Under the pieces are notes generated by a model. It was given only the letters and a program-made list of their open reading frames with translations, was not told the DNA's origin and ran no database searches. The translations under genes and the position numbers were made by a program. From CAVOJV01 sp963696325 (GTDB lineage: Bacteria; Pseudomonadota; Gammaproteobacteria; Competibacterales; Competibacteraceae), in the NCBI GenBank assembly GCA_963696325.1, contig CAVOJV010000002.1, forward strand, positions 1 through 14,409: DNA of 14,409 bases, given 5' to 3'. Positions 1 to 6,674 of this stretch are shown here, one piece after another; positions within the stretch are counted from its first letter, which is position 1, and each line of letters begins with the position of its first letter.

Positions 1-723
1 GAATGTATTGCTAAACCGAGCTCACACCCAACACTCTATGACTGGCTGGCGGGACTTAAGGTAGAGTCTCTGGTACAGCGGCGCTGGACGGGACGGAGCC
101 ATGAAATCGATACCTATCGCTACGTTAACCGCCTCCCGTTACGGGACGGCAATGCGGCGCGGGAGGTGAATTGGTGTGAGCTCACCACCACTCGCGATGA
201 TGGCACTGTCCTCTATCACAACAGCTGGGTTACCAATTACCACCTAAGCCGGGAGAACGTCAAAGCGATCGTTACCACCGGCCGGACCCGTTGGAAAATC
301 GAGAATGAAAATAATAACATCCTTAAAAATCGTGGCTACCACTTCGAACACAACTACGGTCACGGTCAACAGTACCTGGCGTCGTTCTTGGCGACGCTCA
401 ATCTCCTGGCCTTTCTGTTTCATACCGTCCTGGAACTGATCGATACGAAATATCGACTCCTGCGCGACGTCTTACCCACCCGCCAAACGTTGTTCGACGA
501 TATCCGTGCCTTGACCCGCTATCTCTGCTTTGCCAGTTGGGATGACCTGCTCACCTTTATGCTGCGGGGACTGGAACCGAGATACCCAACACCAGTTAAA
601 CTCCAGAACGCCTTAGCCGTACACCGAATCTTGCCTGCCGATGATCGGGTTGTCTATAGTGGACCCCAATTTCCAGACGATCATTTAAGATGGGAGCCGG
701 TGAGAAATCGGGGTTTATTGTGA
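1..723 (+). CDS. DDE transposase, C-terminal part (5' end outside the window)
   Basis: The frame is open from base 1, so the gene begins upstream of the window; about 240 residues are visible. The core segment TGRTRWKIENENNN, followed by the GYHFEHNYGHG motif and a hydrophobic helix, resembles the last catalytic block (R-W-x-I-E...K) of IS4-superfamily or ISNCY-type DDE transposases. It would cut and join DNA ends of its own insertion sequence. I cannot name the family exactly. The frame continues past base 659 into the left end of the neighbouring IS3 element, so the last ~21 residues before the stop at 723 are encoded by that element and are not native. The gene is therefore a truncated, chimeric remnant. 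A GTG at 166 could be read as a start but lies inside the conserved domain and is not the true one. Confidence 0.75.
   Translation, partial: ECIAKPSSHPTLYDWLAGLKVESLVQRRWTGRSHEIDTYRYVNRLPLRDGNAAREVNWCELTTTRDDGTVLYHNSWVTNYHLSRENVKAIVTTGRTRWKIENENNNILKNRGYHFEHNYGHGQQYLASFLATLNLLAFLFHTVLELIDTKYRLLRDVLPTRQTLFDDIRALTRYLCFASWDDLLTFMLRGLEPRYPTPVKLQNALAVHRILPADDRVVYSGPQFPDDHLRWEPVRNRGLL
658..667 (+). repeat. IS3 left terminal inverted repeat core
   Basis: AGTGGACCCC is the exact reverse complement of GGGGTCCACT at 1989-1998. The element proper probably starts at the T of TGG (660). The repeat continues imperfectly to about position 695. Confidence 0.75.
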
Positions 724-1013
724 GTGAGAAGAAACGCAAGATTTTCAGTGGTGAGTTCAAGGCAAAGGTTGCGCTTGAGACGATTCGGGGCCTCAAGACG
801 GTCAATGAAATTGCCCAGGATTTTGGCGTACACCCGACGCAAGTAGGGCTGTGGAAGAAGGAGTTGCAAGCGCAGGCGGCCAGCCTGTTCGAAGTCAAGC
901 GTGGCGCCAAGCCGGTGGATCCGTCCGCCACACCAGAGAGGCTCTACTCCGAGATCGGGCGGCTGAAGATGGAGTTAGACTGGCTTAAAAAAAAGTCCGG
1001 GATCAGCCCCTAG
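720..1013 (+). CDS. IS3-family transposase OrfA (HTH protein)
   Basis: This is a 97-residue protein if it starts at the GTG at 720 (MSEKKRKIFSGEFKAKVALE). An in-frame ATG at 690 would add ten residues, but family members start close to the K-K-R/Y-S-x-E-F-K-A-K-V-A-L-E motif, so I prefer 720. It contains the InsE-type helix-turn-helix (roughly residues 10-55: ALETIRGLKTVNEIAQDFGV, then HPTQVGLWKKEL) and a C-terminal leucine-zipper-like helix (YSEIGRLKMELDWLKKK). OrfA binds the element's terminal repeats and, fused to OrfB by frameshifting, forms the transposase. It ends at a TAG just after the slippery sequence at 987-995. Confidence 0.85.
   Translation: MSEKKRKIFSGEFKAKVALETIRGLKTVNEIAQDFGVHPTQVGLWKKELQAQAASLFEVKRGAKPVDPSATPERLYSEIGRLKMELDWLKKKSGISP
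987..995 (+). other. Programmed -1 ribosomal frameshift site
   Basis: A run of eight A followed by G (TTAAAAAAAAGTCC) lies six codons before the orfA stop. A -1 slip here moves the ribosome directly into the orfB frame, which is open from this point onward (KVRDQPLDDRKRW...). This is the standard way IS3-family elements make the OrfAB transposase. Confidence 0.7.
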
Positions 1014-1984
1014 ATGACCGCAAGCGCTGGGTCGACGAGCAAGATCCGTTGGCGCTTAGTCGGCAATGCGAGCTGACGGGCATTGCCCGTTCCACGGTCT
1101 ATGCGCCCCGCCGCGTGGCGGCGCTGGACCCGGACCCAGAGGAACTGGCGTTGCTGGATCTGATTGATGCCGAATACACGCGGCGTCCGTTCTACGGCAG
1201 CCGCAAGATAACGGTCTATCTGCGTGGCCTGGGCTATCAGGTCAACCGCAAGCGGGTCCAGCGACTGATGGGGATACTGGGGTTGGCGGGCATGGCGCCA
1301 GGGCCGAACACCAGCCGCCCGTACCCCCAACACAAGGTGTATCCCTACCTGCTGCGCGGGGTGGAGATTGAGCGTCCGAACCAGGCCTGGAGCACCGACA
1401 TCACGTATATCCGGCTGGCACGCGGGTTCGTGTACCTGGTCGCCGTGATCGACTGGTACTCGCGCAACGTGCTGGCTTGGCGGGTCTCCAATACGCTGGA
1501 CAGCGGGTTCTGCGTGGATTGCTTGGAGCAGGCCTTACAGGTTTACGGTGCCCCTGAAATCTTCAACAGCGATCAAGGGTGCCAGTTTACTTCGGAAGCC
1601 TTCACTGCGGTTCTCAAGGTGCAGGGCATCGCTATCAGCATGGACGGGCGTGGGCGAGCTTTGGACAACATCTTCGTGGAGCGTCTCTGGCGAAGCGTCA
1701 AACACGAGGACGTGTACCTGAAAGGCTATGCCGACGTGCCAGAGTTGCTGCTGGGCCTGACGGACTACTTTGTGTTTTACAACACGGAAAGAAGCCACCA
1801 GTCACTGGACTACCGGACACCGGATGAGGTCTACCGGGCAGGCCATGGGGGTGGCGCCCAGATTGTGGATAAATTCAGCGAGCGAGCAACATCTCGCACA
1901 GAAGCAGAAGCAATATCAGGGCAGCGCTGTTCCGCTGCATGTGATCCGCGCTACCCTCTTAAACTCGACTCAAAATTGTCTTGA
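992..1984 (+). CDS. IS3-family transposase OrfB (DDE integrase domain)
   Basis: OrfB supplies the catalytic half of the IS3 transposase. Starting from the -1 slip near 992 the frame is continuous; no good independent start codon and ribosome site is seen, and the TTG at 1049 lies inside the N-terminal HTH_21-like segment. After that segment comes an rve integrase core. Counting from 1049, the catalytic residues are D117 (STDITYI), D175 (NSDQGCQF) and E211 (FVERLWRSVK), giving exactly 35 residues between the second D and the E, the DD(35)E spacing of this family. The ending YNTERSHQSLDYRTPDEVY is also typical. No internal stop is present, so the protein is probably functional. The stop lies 12 bases inside the element's right end. 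Confidence 0.9.
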   Translation, partial: KVRDQPLDDRKRWVDEQDPLALSRQCELTGIARSTVYAPRRVAALDPDPEELALLDLIDAEYTRRPFYGSRKITVYLRGLGYQVNRKRVQRLMGILGLAGMAPGPNTSRPYPQHKVYPYLLRGVEIERPNQAWSTDITYIRLARGFVYLVAVIDWYSRNVLAWRVSNTLDSGFCVDCLEQALQVYGAPEIFNSDQGCQFTSEAFTAVLKVQGIAISMDGRGRALDNIFVERLWRSVKHEDVYLKGYADVPELLLGLTDYFVFYNTERSHQSLDYRTPDEVYRAGHGGGAQIVDKFSERATSRTEAEAISGQRCSAACDPRYPLKLDSKLS

Positions 1985-1988
1985 CTAA

Positions 1989-1998
1989 GGGGTCCACT
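1989..1998 (+). repeat. IS3 right terminal inverted repeat core
   Basis: GGGGTCCACT is the exact reverse complement of the left end at 658-667. The element probably ends at the A of TCCA (1996). Confidence 0.75.
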
Positions 1999-2187
1999 TT
2001 ACCTTATAGCCCGGATGTCAATCCCATCGAACGCGTTTGGCAATCTATGAAAGATCAATTGCGCTGGCTTAATCTGAATAATTTAGAAGAATTGCGTAGA
2101 GAAGTTGATCAAATTATTCAGTCTATCACTGCCAATCAATTAGCTTCCTTGACCGGCTTTGAGTTCATTTTAGCCGCACTCAAATAA
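1997..2187 (+). pseudogene. IS630-family transposase, C-terminal remnant
   Basis: About 63 codons remain. They begin exactly at the IS3 right end and carry the block LPYSPDVNPIERVWQSMKDQ, the last catalytic motif of IS630/Tc1-type transposases (usually LPPYSPxLNPIE; one proline is missing here at the junction), with its catalytic Glu. The remnant ends at a normal TAA. The upstream two thirds of the gene, with the first two catalytic aspartates, are absent: the DNA on the other side of the IS3 element belongs to a different transposase. Base composition is clearly more AT-rich than the neighbours, consistent with foreign origin. Not functional. Confidence 0.8.
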
Positions 2188-2195
2188 TAAAACCT

Positions 2196-2535
2196 ATTGG
2201 TAAGTGGTATGACATCCTGGCACTCGAGGCCTTTAACGAAGATGATTTGTATCAGGCGTGTGATCAGGTTAGCCTACCTCTTGGCCTATCAACTGCGCCG
2301 GCTCTGGCAGGAGGTCGAACTCACTTTCGAGGAGGGAATCGCGGAACTCGCTTCGATTGGTGCCATTGAGCTTACCCTCCCCAACCACGCTACCTGCCAA
2401 GTGATTCCCGAGCCCCGTCCTTTGGGCAAGCGCTTGCTTGAGAAAGCCGGCATCACCCTTCCTGACGCCATCCCTCACACGGGGATCACCGTAGTCACTA
2501 GAAAAACATTAGTCTCGCAGAGAACATCCATTTAG
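2196..2535 (+). pseudogene. IS1634/IS4-like transposase remnant, internally deleted and frameshifted
   Basis: Two pieces of one transposase are fused out of frame. From 2205 one frame reads WYDILALEAFNEDDLYQACD, resembling an N-terminal segment of IS1634-type (IS4-superfamily) transposases. From about 2272 the next frame reads LAYLLAYQLRRLWQE, then ITLPDAIPHTG and VVTRKTLV, resembling the extreme C-terminus of the same kind of protein. The catalytic middle is gone. I see no start codon that would yield a sensible protein. The family assignment is from memory of such motifs and is moderate; that it is a transposase relic is more secure. Confidence 0.6.
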
Positions 2536-2730
2536 TTTCCAATTGGTATGGCCGTTTTTTGGGAGCACTGTCGTGGAAGATCCGATCAAATCCAAAGGCG
2601 TATCCGATGTGGCGCAGACGATGAGGCAACTCCACCGCAGCACGCGGTTAATGTTCGACTACCTGCGGATGTCGGGAAACACTTGCGCGTGCGCGACAGC
2701 CTGTGGGGCGAGAGCCCGGAGAACAAATTT
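2536..2730. other. Unassigned stretch between transposase remnant and broken cas3
   Basis: No gene is recognised here on either strand. Short open frames exist on both strands but show no family motif. On the minus strand the cas3-like sequence can be followed only to about 2730. The missing 3' end of cas3 and any downstream cas genes should have lain here, so this is probably the scar of a deletion or insertion. Confidence 0.4.
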
Positions 2731-4545
2731 GCCCTGGTTCCGGGGCCAAAGGGTCTTGCAAACCCTGCTGTAACATCTGCCGTCCTGAGTCCTGGGCCAT
2801 GCGCAAATGTCCGGATGGCGTGGTCCGAGGAGCGATGGCGTGGTCCGAGGAGCAATGAATACTACTACCCTGCCCTCCTTGAGCCTCCCTTCGCGGTTGC
2901 AACGGCCAGCCGCCTGGGCGACGGAGTCCAGCCCCGCCAGGGCGCGGAATACGACTGGGAAGTCCACATCCACCCCCGCCTCCACCAGTTGGGTGCTCAC
3001 CACTCGCACCGGCTCTTCTGCCTTGAGCTTGGCCTTGATCCGCTTGATTACCTCGGCCCGGTGGGCGCCGCACATCAAGCCGGACACGTGCAATGTACCC
3101 TTGGGCATCAAGCGGTGTAGTTCGCGGCAATCGTCGCGGCGGTCGATAATGCAGAGTACCGACGGATGTTCCCGCAACCGGGCGACGATCTCGCTCCAAT
3201 CGCCAGGCGTCGCGAGATCGGTAGGCACCTCCACCCACACCCGCTTGAACACCCAGTGTAATTCGGTGGTGTCTTCCATCAATTCGCGTACATCATCCAG
3301 GCCCTGGAAATACCAGTCAAAGCCCTCGCGGGAGGCCAGCGCTGGCTGGGTTGCGGTGGAGAGTGCGAAACTCACCCCGAAGTGATCCTTGAGTTGGCGG
3401 ATAACGCCGAGGATAGGCGCGAGGAAATCCGGCGGCAGCAATTGGGCTTCATCCAGTACCACCACCGAATCGACGATGTTGTGCAACTTGCGAACCCGGC
3501 TGGTGCGATTGGCGAACAGCGACTGGAAGAACCGCACGGCGGTCGTGACGATCAGCGGCGCATGCCAGTTCTCGCAGGCCAGGCGACTGCGTGGGGTCTC
3601 GTGAATGGAGTCAAGATTACTGTGATGCTCCAGCACCGCCTCACCAACTATATCCCGGAACACTTCAGCGGTCTGCTCGATGATACTGGTGTAGGGGATG
3701 ACGTAGATGATCCGCCGCTTGTTATAGACCCGGGCATGCCGCAGAGCGAAGGCCAGCGCAGACAAGGTCTTGCCGCCGCCGGTGGGAACAGTCAGTGAAA
3801 ACAGTCCTGGCGATTGGGTTGCCTGTTCCAGGCAGCGGGCGAGAATGGCGGCGCGCTGGCGGTTGACCCAGGAATGTTCGGCTCCCGCGGTCTTGGCGGC
3901 CATATAAGCCTCGAAGCGCGGTGCCAGATCCGCCAGGGTCGGCCAACCATGACGGCCAGCGCTTTTGCCCTCATCCATGAAGGACTCGGTGTCGAGGAAA
4001 TCGGCATCTACTACACAGGAAAACAGGAGTCGAATCCATAGGGCGGGATCGGTGCCCTTGGCCGGATTACTGGTTGGCGGCTTGGCGTCGAAGATATTAG
4101 TGGGGATGCTTTCGGCTAAAGCCGCATCCAAGAGGGCGCGCTTCGCTGGATTCTGTAGCCGGTCGGCCAAACCACCGTGCCAATCCGACAGCCCGGCATG
4201 GTGGCCGGCGATCAGATACGCCAGCACCCGCCCTTTCGAGCCAAACCGATCACAGGCGTGAATGGCTCCCGCACTGGAGTGATCAACCTTGCCGGGTGCG
4301 ATCTCGATATGAGCATCATAGCCAGAGGCGCCGCGTATGTAATTCTGAAACACCGGCTGGTACTTTCCAAGATCATGCCAAAGCCCAGCAAGACTTGCCC
4401 ACTCGCTGCCACCGAAAGAGCCAGCAAAACCACCGGCCAACTTGGCAACCTCACACAGATGCTCTTCGAGTAGGTGCTTTTCCCATTGCCCTTCCCGCGA
4501 CGGGCGAATATGGGCCAGCAATGCTTTTCCATTATCGACTTCCAT
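2659..4545 (-). CDS. cas3: Type I-C-like Cas3 (HD nuclease-helicase), broken at its 3' end
   Basis: Cas3 is the nuclease-helicase recruited by Cascade to degrade invading DNA in type I CRISPR systems. The N-terminal HD domain (residues ~15-190) keeps H57-D58 (LWHDLGK), H89 (VDHSSAG), H115-H116 (AGHHAG) and D180. The helicase part has Walker A at 254-260 (PTGGGKT), DEAQ at 365-368, STAT at 396-399 and motif VI QAAGRCNR at 544-551. The motif set resembles I-C (Dvulg) Cas3. The ATG at 4545 has a good AAGGA-type ribosome site just upstream. After residue 564 a 20-bp duplication shifts the frame; the shifted frame ends at 2659 with unrelated sequence. With one copy removed the protein would continue PSGHLRMAQDSGRQMLQQG, then DPLAPE, as Cas3 proteins do, but even that stops matching near 2730, so the C-terminal domain is lost. 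cas5, cas8 and cas7, normally next, are absent. Likely a pseudogene. Confidence 0.85.
   Translation of the reverse strand: MEVDNGKALLAHIRPSREGQWEKHLLEEHLCEVAKLAGGFAGSFGGSEWASLAGLWHDLGKYQPVFQNYIRGASGYDAHIEIAPGKVDHSSAGAIHACDRFGSKGRVLAYLIAGHHAGLSDWHGGLADRLQNPAKRALLDAALAESIPTNIFDAKPPTSNPAKGTDPALWIRLLFSCVVDADFLDTESFMDEGKSAGRHGWPTLADLAPRFEAYMAAKTAGAEHSWVNRQRAAILARCLEQATQSPGLFSLTVPTGGGKTLSALAFALRHARVYNKRRIIYVIPYTSIIEQTAEVFRDIVGEAVLEHHSNLDSIHETPRSRLACENWHAPLIVTTAVRFFQSLFANRTSRVRKLHNIVDSVVVLDEAQLLPPDFLAPILGVIRQLKDHFGVSFALSTATQPALASREGFDWYFQGLDDVRELMEDTTELHWVFKRVWVEVPTDLATPGDWSEIVARLREHPSVLCIIDRRDDCRELHRLMPKGTLHVSGLMCGAHRAEVIKRIKAKLKAEEPVRVVSTQLVEAGVDVDFPVVFRALAGLDSVAQAAGRCNREGRLKEGRVVVFIAPRTTPSLLGPRHPDICAWPRTQDGRCYSRVCKTLWPRNQGKFVLRALAPQAVAHAQVFPDIRR
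2814..2853. repeat. Perfect 20-bp tandem duplication inside cas3
   Basis: The 20-base unit GATGGCGTGGTCCGAGGAGC occurs at 2814-2833 and again at 2834-2853, directly abutting and identical. Twenty is not a multiple of three, so it shifts the cas3 reading frame. Removing one copy restores a frame that continues with cas3-like sequence. Confidence 0.95.
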
Positions 4546-4665
4546 TTCCGTCCTTTTCCTGGGGGAGGTTATTGGATCAACGGTGTAGCCCCTATGCGGA
4601 TGAAACCCGGAATGGGAGGAAAACGCAACTGCTCTGGAGTAGAATTCAGTCGGGGCAGTCCTCGG

Positions 4666-4694
4666 TTGGCTTCTTTACGAGACGTTACTAGATT
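4666..4694 (+). promoter_or_regulatory. Possible sigma70 promoter for the exporter operon
   Basis: TTGGCT (4666-4671) and TAGATT (4689-4694) are separated by 17 bases, each matching four of six consensus positions. This is a by-eye call in an AT-rich patch. Confidence 0.3.
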
Positions 4695-4721
4695 AAAATA
4701 AAATATATCAATAAGTTAAAT

Positions 4722-4734
4722 AAGGATCGTCCTT
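4722..4734. promoter_or_regulatory. Small inverted repeat upstream of the exporter operon
   Basis: AAGGA-TCG-TCCTT is a perfect 5-bp inverted repeat followed by a T-run, lying ~35 bases before the adaptor gene and downstream of the possible promoter. It could be an operator or a weak terminator for transcription entering from the left. It is short enough to be chance. Confidence 0.25.
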
Positions 4735-4770
4735 TTTTATGAAACGCTCTGGAAAGATCCGCTCTTGTTC

Positions 4771-5748
4771 ATGAACAGGCGCTTCGCTCTGCATGCTGAC
4801 GGGGATTGGCCGCGGGTGATCCTGCTGCTTGGGCTGGTTGTGGCAGGCTGTAGTGATGCGGGTTCCCGTTCCTACCAGGGTTATGCCGAAGGCGAGTATG
4901 TCCGGGTTGCGGCTCCCGTAGCAGGCCGCCTGGATCTGCTGGCGGCGCGGCGCGGCGCGGCGATTAAGGCTGGGATGACGCTGTTTATGCTGGAACGGGC
5001 CTCAGAAGAGGCTGCCCGTGTGGAGGCGGCGCGGCGCGTGGAAAAAGCGGAAGCGCAATTGGCGGATCTGAACAAGGGCAGCCGCCCGGATGACCTCGCC
5101 GTCCTGGCGGCCCGGCAGGCCCAAGCCGAAGCGGATCTGGATCTGGCGGCTATTCAGTTGCAACGTCAGGAGCGCCTGGTAGCCACCCGCACGGCGACGC
5201 GAGAGGGTCTGGATGAAGCTCGCGCCACCTATCGCCGGCAACAGGCCCGCGTGGCGGAGCTGGCGGCCCAGGTCCGCAGCGCCCGCCTCCCTGCTCGCGT
5301 TGACCAGATTGCCGCTGCCGCCGCGGAACTGGAGGCCGCCCGGGCAGCGTTAGTCCGTGCCCTATGGCAGTTGGATCAAAAGACCGTAGCCGCAACCGTA
5401 ACAGGCGTGGTGGATGACACTCTCTACGTCCAAGGGGAATGGGTGCCCGCCGGCAATCCGGTGGTCTCGATCCTGCCGCCGGAAAACATCAAGGTCCGCT
5501 TCTTCGTGCCCGAATCCATCCTGGGAAACTTACGCCTGGGGCAATCGGTTGACCTGGCTTGCGACGGTTGCGGCTCACCCATCCCTGCCCAAATTAGCTT
5601 TATCGCCCCCCAGGCTGAATATACTCCGCCGGTGATCTACAGTCGGGAGAACCGCACCAAGCTGGTGTTTCTGGTGGAAGCCATCCCCGACCCCGCCGAC
5701 GCTACCCGCCTCCATCCCGGCCAGCCCGTGGATGTGACCTTGCGATGA
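4771..5748 (+). CDS. HlyD/YbhG-type membrane-fusion adaptor, lipoprotein
   Basis: This is a periplasmic adaptor linking an inner-membrane ABC exporter to an outer-membrane channel. From the ATG at 4771 (325 residues) there is a lipoprotein signal: charged start, hydrophobic run VILLLGLVV, lipobox LVVAGC with acylated Cys27. Then come a lipoyl/biotinyl-like half (YVRVAAPVAGRLDLL), a long alanine/glutamate-rich coiled-coil hairpin at about residues 75-205, and the second lipoyl half plus beta-barrel (ATVTGVVDDTLYVQGEWV; VRFFVPES). A TTG two codons earlier (4765) has better spacing to the GGAAAG ribosome site at 4751 and is an alternative start. The gene overlaps the ATPase gene by four bases (ATGA), so the two are translationally coupled. 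Length fits the YbhG/EmrA-like family. The substrate cannot be told from sequence. Confidence 0.85.
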   Translation: MNRRFALHADGDWPRVILLLGLVVAGCSDAGSRSYQGYAEGEYVRVAAPVAGRLDLLAARRGAAIKAGMTLFMLERASEEAARVEAARRVEKAEAQLADLNKGSRPDDLAVLAARQAQAEADLDLAAIQLQRQERLVATRTATREGLDEARATYRRQQARVAELAAQVRSARLPARVDQIAAAAAELEAARAALVRALWQLDQKTVAATVTGVVDDTLYVQGEWVPAGNPVVSILPPENIKVRFFVPESILGNLRLGQSVDLACDGCGSPIPAQISFIAPQAEYTPPVIYSRENRTKLVFLVEAIPDPADATRLHPGQPVDVTLR

Positions 5749-6674
5749 ACGCCGAAGACCTCGTGATCGATGTGGCAGGGCTCAGCAAGCGCTTTGCCGA
5801 CAAGAAAGTGGTACAGGGCCTGACCCTGCGGGTGAGGCGTGGTGAAATCTACGGTTTCCTCGGCCCCAACGGCAGTGGGAAAACCACCTCCATCCGCATG
5901 TTGTGCGGTTTGCTGACGCCGGACGGCGGGCGTGGCACCTGCCTCGGCTTCGACGTGATCCAGGAAACCGCCGCCATCAAGCGCCACGTGGGCTACATGA
6001 CCCAGCGTTTCAGCCTCTACGAGGACCTCACCATCCGTGAGAACCTGGATTTCATGGCCCGTATGTACGCCATGAAGAACCGCCGCGAGGCAGTCGATGG
6101 GGCGATTGAGCGGCTCGGCCTCACCCACCGCCGCGACCAACTGGCCGGCTCCCTGTCGGGGGGCTGGAAGCAACGCCTGGCGCTGGGCGCCTGCATGCTT
6201 CACAAACCCCAGCTTCTGCTGCTTGACGAGCCCACCGCAGGCGTGGACCCCAAGGCGCGCCGGGATTTCTGGGAACAGATCCATGAGCTGGCCGCTGAGG
6301 GCATCACAGTGCTGGTCAGCACCCATTATATGGACGAGGCCGAGCGCTGCCATCGATTGGCCTACTTGGCCTATGGCAAGCTGCTGATCCAGGGCACCGC
6401 CAGGGAAGTGGTGCAACACTCGGCGCTCACCACTTGGGTGGTGGAAGGCGACGAGTTAATGGAACTGGCCGGCCATTTGCGCGGGCAGCCAGGCATCGAA
6501 CAGGTGGTCATGTTCGGCACAACGTTGCACGTGAGCGGCACCGACGCCGACCGACTGGCTGCGAACATCAAGCCTTTCCAGACTCAGCCTCGCTACCGCT
6601 GGAGACTCGGCCGGCCCAGCCTTGAAGACGTATTCATCAAAATGATGGAGCAGTCCCAGGACAATTTCGCATGA
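5745..6674 (+). CDS. ABC exporter ATP-binding protein (YbhF/DrrA-like)
   Basis: This 309-residue protein is the cytoplasmic ATPase that powers the exporter. Visible motifs in order: Walker A GPNGSGKTT (40-48), Q-loop MTQRFS (Q87), signature LSGGW (137-141), Walker B LLLLDEPT (157-164), D-loop GVDP and switch His194 (VSTHYMDEAE). The C-terminal ~90 residues (ending SLEDVFIKMM) are the extension typical of DrrA/YbhF/CcmA-type ABC-2 ATPases. YbhF of E. coli has two ATPase domains in tandem; this protein has only one and would work as a homodimer. The start ATG overlaps the adaptor stop, and its own stop overlaps the permease start by four bases (ATGA), so the three genes form one tight operon. 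All catalytic residues are present. Confidence 0.92.
   Translation: MNAEDLVIDVAGLSKRFADKKVVQGLTLRVRRGEIYGFLGPNGSGKTTSIRMLCGLLTPDGGRGTCLGFDVIQETAAIKRHVGYMTQRFSLYEDLTIRENLDFMARMYAMKNRREAVDGAIERLGLTHRRDQLAGSLSGGWKQRLALGACMLHKPQLLLLDEPTAGVDPKARRDFWEQIHELAAEGITVLVSTHYMDEAERCHRLAYLAYGKLLIQGTAREVVQHSALTTWVVEGDELMELAGHLRGQPGIEQVVMFGTTLHVSGTDADRLAANIKPFQTQPRYRWRLGRPSLEDVFIKMMEQSQDNFA

Larger units (their letters stand above)
660..1996 (+). mobile_element. IS3-family insertion sequence, full length
   Basis: The element spans about 1337 bp from TGGACCCC (660) to GGGGTCCA (1996), ending in the TG...CA dinucleotides usual for IS3-family elements. The inverted match extends two bases outward on each side (AGTGGACCCC at 658-667 and its complement at 1989-1998). 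Further in, both ends share an imperfect match around ATTTAAGA/GTTTAAGA. It carries orfA and orfB in the IS3 arrangement with a slippery A-run between them, and both frames look intact, so it may still be active. The three bases flanking the left end (TAG) and the right end (CTT) differ, so no target-site duplication is visible. Confidence 0.85.
4546..4770. other. Divergent intergenic region between cas3 and the exporter operon
   Basis: No gene is seen in these ~225 bases. The part near cas3 is GC-rich; 4690-4725 is markedly AT-rich and probably carries promoters for one or both divergent genes. No CRISPR-like repeat is present. Confidence 0.5.

Noticed and set aside
2548..3238. Plus-strand frames of up to 192 codons, and a second minus-strand frame, overlapping the cas3 3' region.
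   Set aside because: The plus-strand frames are shadows. The second minus-strand frame (2648-3238) matters only after 2814, where it is the true cas3 frame once one duplicate copy is removed.
2536..4770. Search for a CRISPR array near cas3.
   Set aside because: No series of ~30-base repeats with regular spacers is present. The only direct repeat is the abutting 20-bp duplication inside cas3.
4546..4770. A toxin or small gene hidden in the cas3-exporter gap.
   Set aside because: No frame combines a ribosome site with a plausible protein, and the visible short frames run into cas3 or the adaptor in the wrong frame.
5637..6419. A 260-codon minus-strand frame opposite the ABC ATPase gene.
   Set aside because: It mirrors the codon pattern of the ATPase gene, has no recognisable motif and sits fully inside a good gene.
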